DNA of 64,000 nt, from the NCBI RefSeq assembly GCF_004851605.1, contig NZ_CP031093.1, positions 930,001 to 994,000 on the forward strand, in the 5' to 3' direction. The translations under genes were made by a program, and so were the position numbers. The notes beneath the pieces are model-generated. The model was not told where the DNA came from and did no database searches. It saw nothing but the letters and a program-made list of their open reading frames with translations. This DNA comes from Hydrocarboniclastica marina. GTDB lineage: Bacteria; Pseudomonadota; Gammaproteobacteria; Pseudomonadales; Oleiphilaceae. Below, in pieces: positions 62,766 through 64,000 of this stretch (the stretch's first letter is position 1; each line of letters begins with the position of its first letter).

Positions 62766-63215
62766 CTACACGTTCGGCTGCAGCTCATCGTCACTAGCGC
62801 TACGTGTTTCGATAATCTCGAGATCAAAGTAGAGGGTGAGGCCGGCCAGCGGGTGGTTGGCATCCACAACGACGGTATCGCCGGCTACCTCTATCACTTT
62901 CACAACTTGTGTCTGCTCACCGGTGTTCGTCTGGAACTTCATGCCTGGCTGAAGTTGATCCACGCCTTCAAAAACGGAGGCGGGCACGGTGTTAACCAGC
63001 GCTGGATCATGCTCCCCATAGGCGAGATCAGGCGGTATTGTAACCTCCAGAAGATCGCCTGGACCGCGTCCCTCAACAGCTTTTTCAATGCCTGCGATAA
63101 CCTGGCGGGAACCTGCAACGAACCGCAGCGGCTCGCCTCCTTCTGATGAATCGATCACTTCACCCTCGTGATTTTTCAGGCGGTAGTGTACGACGTAGGC
63201 CAGGGGGCGTTGCAT
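62766..63215 (-). CDS. slyD: SlyD-like FKBP-type peptidyl-prolyl isomerase
   Basis: 149 residues. FKBP core: VVHYRLKNHEGEVIDSS, GSRQVIAGIEKAVEGRGPGD, PPDLAYGEHDPALVNTVPASVF, the inserted flap (IF) domain DQLQPGMKFQ, and AGDTVVVDANHPLAGLTLYFDLEII. No His-rich metal tail as in E. coli SlyD, so it is closer to the tail-less SlyD/SlpA type. A cytoplasmic chaperone-isomerase. Convergent with the large CoA-transferase gene. Confidence 0.9.
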   Translation of the reverse strand: MQRPLAYVVHYRLKNHEGEVIDSSEGGEPLRFVAGSRQVIAGIEKAVEGRGPGDLLEVTIPPDLAYGEHDPALVNTVPASVFEGVDQLQPGMKFQTNTGEQTQVVKVIEVAGDTVVVDANHPLAGLTLYFDLEIIETRSASDDELQPNV

Positions 63216-63563
63216 AGTGGGCTCCTAGTGACAAAGAACGCCGCAGCTTAACAGAAAGTGAAGTGGTGCGGGGGCGGGCAGGAACGCTTCATGAGTGCCA
63301 GTATTTTTCCGTGATTCACGCCCGAAGTGTGGATTGGGAAGTTTTTGCCTTACGCAACAGTCTTCTGTTGCCTGTAACTCAATCCATGTATTTCTTGCGG
63401 CAGCCTGTATACTTCTTGTTACAGTAGGAAAGCTTGACCAAAACGCTTCGCGGAAGAGACGTTCTTCCAGGGAGTGAAACTGGTCTGGCCCCGACCGGTT
63501 TTAGGCCATTGCCACCGGAGCCGGCCAGATCTGACGTAATCGGGTAATGAAGAGATAGATCGC
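63216..63563 (+). promoter_or_regulatory. Promoter region of the RstA-type regulator
   Basis: 348 bp with no ORF. Holds the divergent promoters of slyD and the regulator. RstA-box-like TACTTCTTGTTACA is at 63410-63423, and a related TGTATTTCTTG is 19 bp earlier (63387-63397). Confidence 0.5.
63410..63423 (+). promoter_or_regulatory. Candidate RstA box
   Basis: TACTTCTTGTTACA matches the E. coli RstA consensus TACATNTNGTTACA at 11 of 12 fixed positions. It lies 140 bp before the start of an RstA-type gene. Confidence 0.5.
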
Positions 63564-64000
63564 GTGGAACAAAACAGAGAAGCATGGCGCGTTCTCATCG
63601 TTGAAGATGATGAGCGACTAGCGGAGTTGACCAAAGAGTTTCTGGAGAAGAACGACCTGGTCGTATCGCTTGAAACCTATGGCGGCCATGCCGTCGAGCG
63701 GATCAAGAACGAAAAACCCGATCTGGTCGTTTTGGATCTGATGCTGCCGGGGGAGGATGGTCTGTCTATCTGCCGGCGGGTTCGTCCTTTTTATAATGGT
63801 CCCATACTGATGCTTACCGCACGTACGGATGATCTCGATCAGGTGCTTGGGCTGGAGATGGGTGCTGATGATTACATGTCCAAGCCGGTACGCCCACGGG
63901 TCCTGTTGGCCCGAATCCGGGCTTTACTAAGGCGCGTGAGCGAGAACCAGTCGGCTGCGCCGGTTGAGCCTGCACCGACGGACTCTGCCCGGCTGACATT
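63564..64000 (+). CDS. rstA: RstA-type response regulator (3' end cut by window edge)
   Basis: At least 145 residues, read from GTG 63564 to the end of the window. Receiver domain: VLIVEDDERLAELTKEFL (acidic pocket), LVVLDLMLPGEDG (phosphorylated Asp), MLTARTDDLDQVLGLEMGADDYMSKP (in part: LDQVLGLEMGADDY, then SKP). The LEMGADDY and RVLLARIRALLRR parts match RstA more than other OmpR-family proteins. The DNA-binding domain lies outside. RstA responds to acid and other envelope signals through a sensor kinase. An RstA-like box upstream suggests self-regulation. Confidence 0.85.
   Translation, partial: MEQNREAWRVLIVEDDERLAELTKEFLEKNDLVVSLETYGGHAVERIKNEKPDLVVLDLMLPGEDGLSICRRVRPFYNGPILMLTARTDDLDQVLGLEMGADDYMSKPVRPRVLLARIRALLRRVSENQSAAPVEPAPTDSARLT

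Overview
The window is a stretch of chromosome from a gammaproteobacterium, most likely a Marinobacter-type or Pseudomonas-related marine bacterium. The best evidence is the conserved block from about 31.4 to 43.5 kb. On the minus strand it reads TPR lipoprotein, lolB, ispE, tRNA-Gln, prs, rplY (ctc), pth, ychF, tRNA-Met. Divergent from it are hemA, prfA, prmC and moeB/thiF. This is the order known from Pseudomonas and its relatives. No rRNA, prophage, insertion sequence or CRISPR array is visible. The species assignment is inference.

Region 1 (1-31 kb) is accessory and looks like a stress/envelope/signalling neighbourhood. It starts with two PQQ-associated genes (a cut periplasmic binding protein and a beta-propeller). 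Then come many small general-stress-type genes: two KGG-repeat proteins, two PA2169-type four-helix-bundle proteins, a CBS protein, a DUF1206 membrane protein, a YihY/BrkB - SDR - phospholipase D operon, an EF-hand protein and an erythromycin-esterase-like protein. Among them sit a PQQ-type sugar dehydrogenase, a LysR/azoreductase divergent pair, a translationally coupled SbcD/SbcC-like nuclease-ATPase pair, a lemA-TPM-TPM operon, a YlqF-type GTPase, three cyclic-di-GMP turnover proteins (two of them GGDEF-EAL hybrids) and an orphan PEP-CTERM protein.

Region 2 (31-44.5 kb) is the conserved core: translation (prfA, prmC, pth, rplY, ychF, two tRNAs), outer-membrane lipoprotein insertion (lolB), isoprenoid (ispE), phosphoribosyl diphosphate (prs) and haem (hemA) synthesis. 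The tRNA-Met gene at its edge is followed by tandem ~142-bp repeats, each containing a copy of the tRNA 3' end and a hairpin. This layout resembles the rtT repeats behind E. coli tyrT and is the most unusual structure in the window.

Region 3 (43.5-64 kb) holds an HdfR-like regulator next to maoP (DUF413), a rimB-rimK-aspartoacylase-like operon, phoH, CBS and START proteins, a MATE exporter, minCDE, dinB, an MFS transporter, an aldo/keto reductase, a PHA-synthase-like hydrolase that probably starts at TTG, a large acetyl-CoA hydrolase/transferase, a SlyD-like FKBP isomerase, and the beginning of an RstA-type response regulator. A near-consensus RstA box lies upstream of that last gene.
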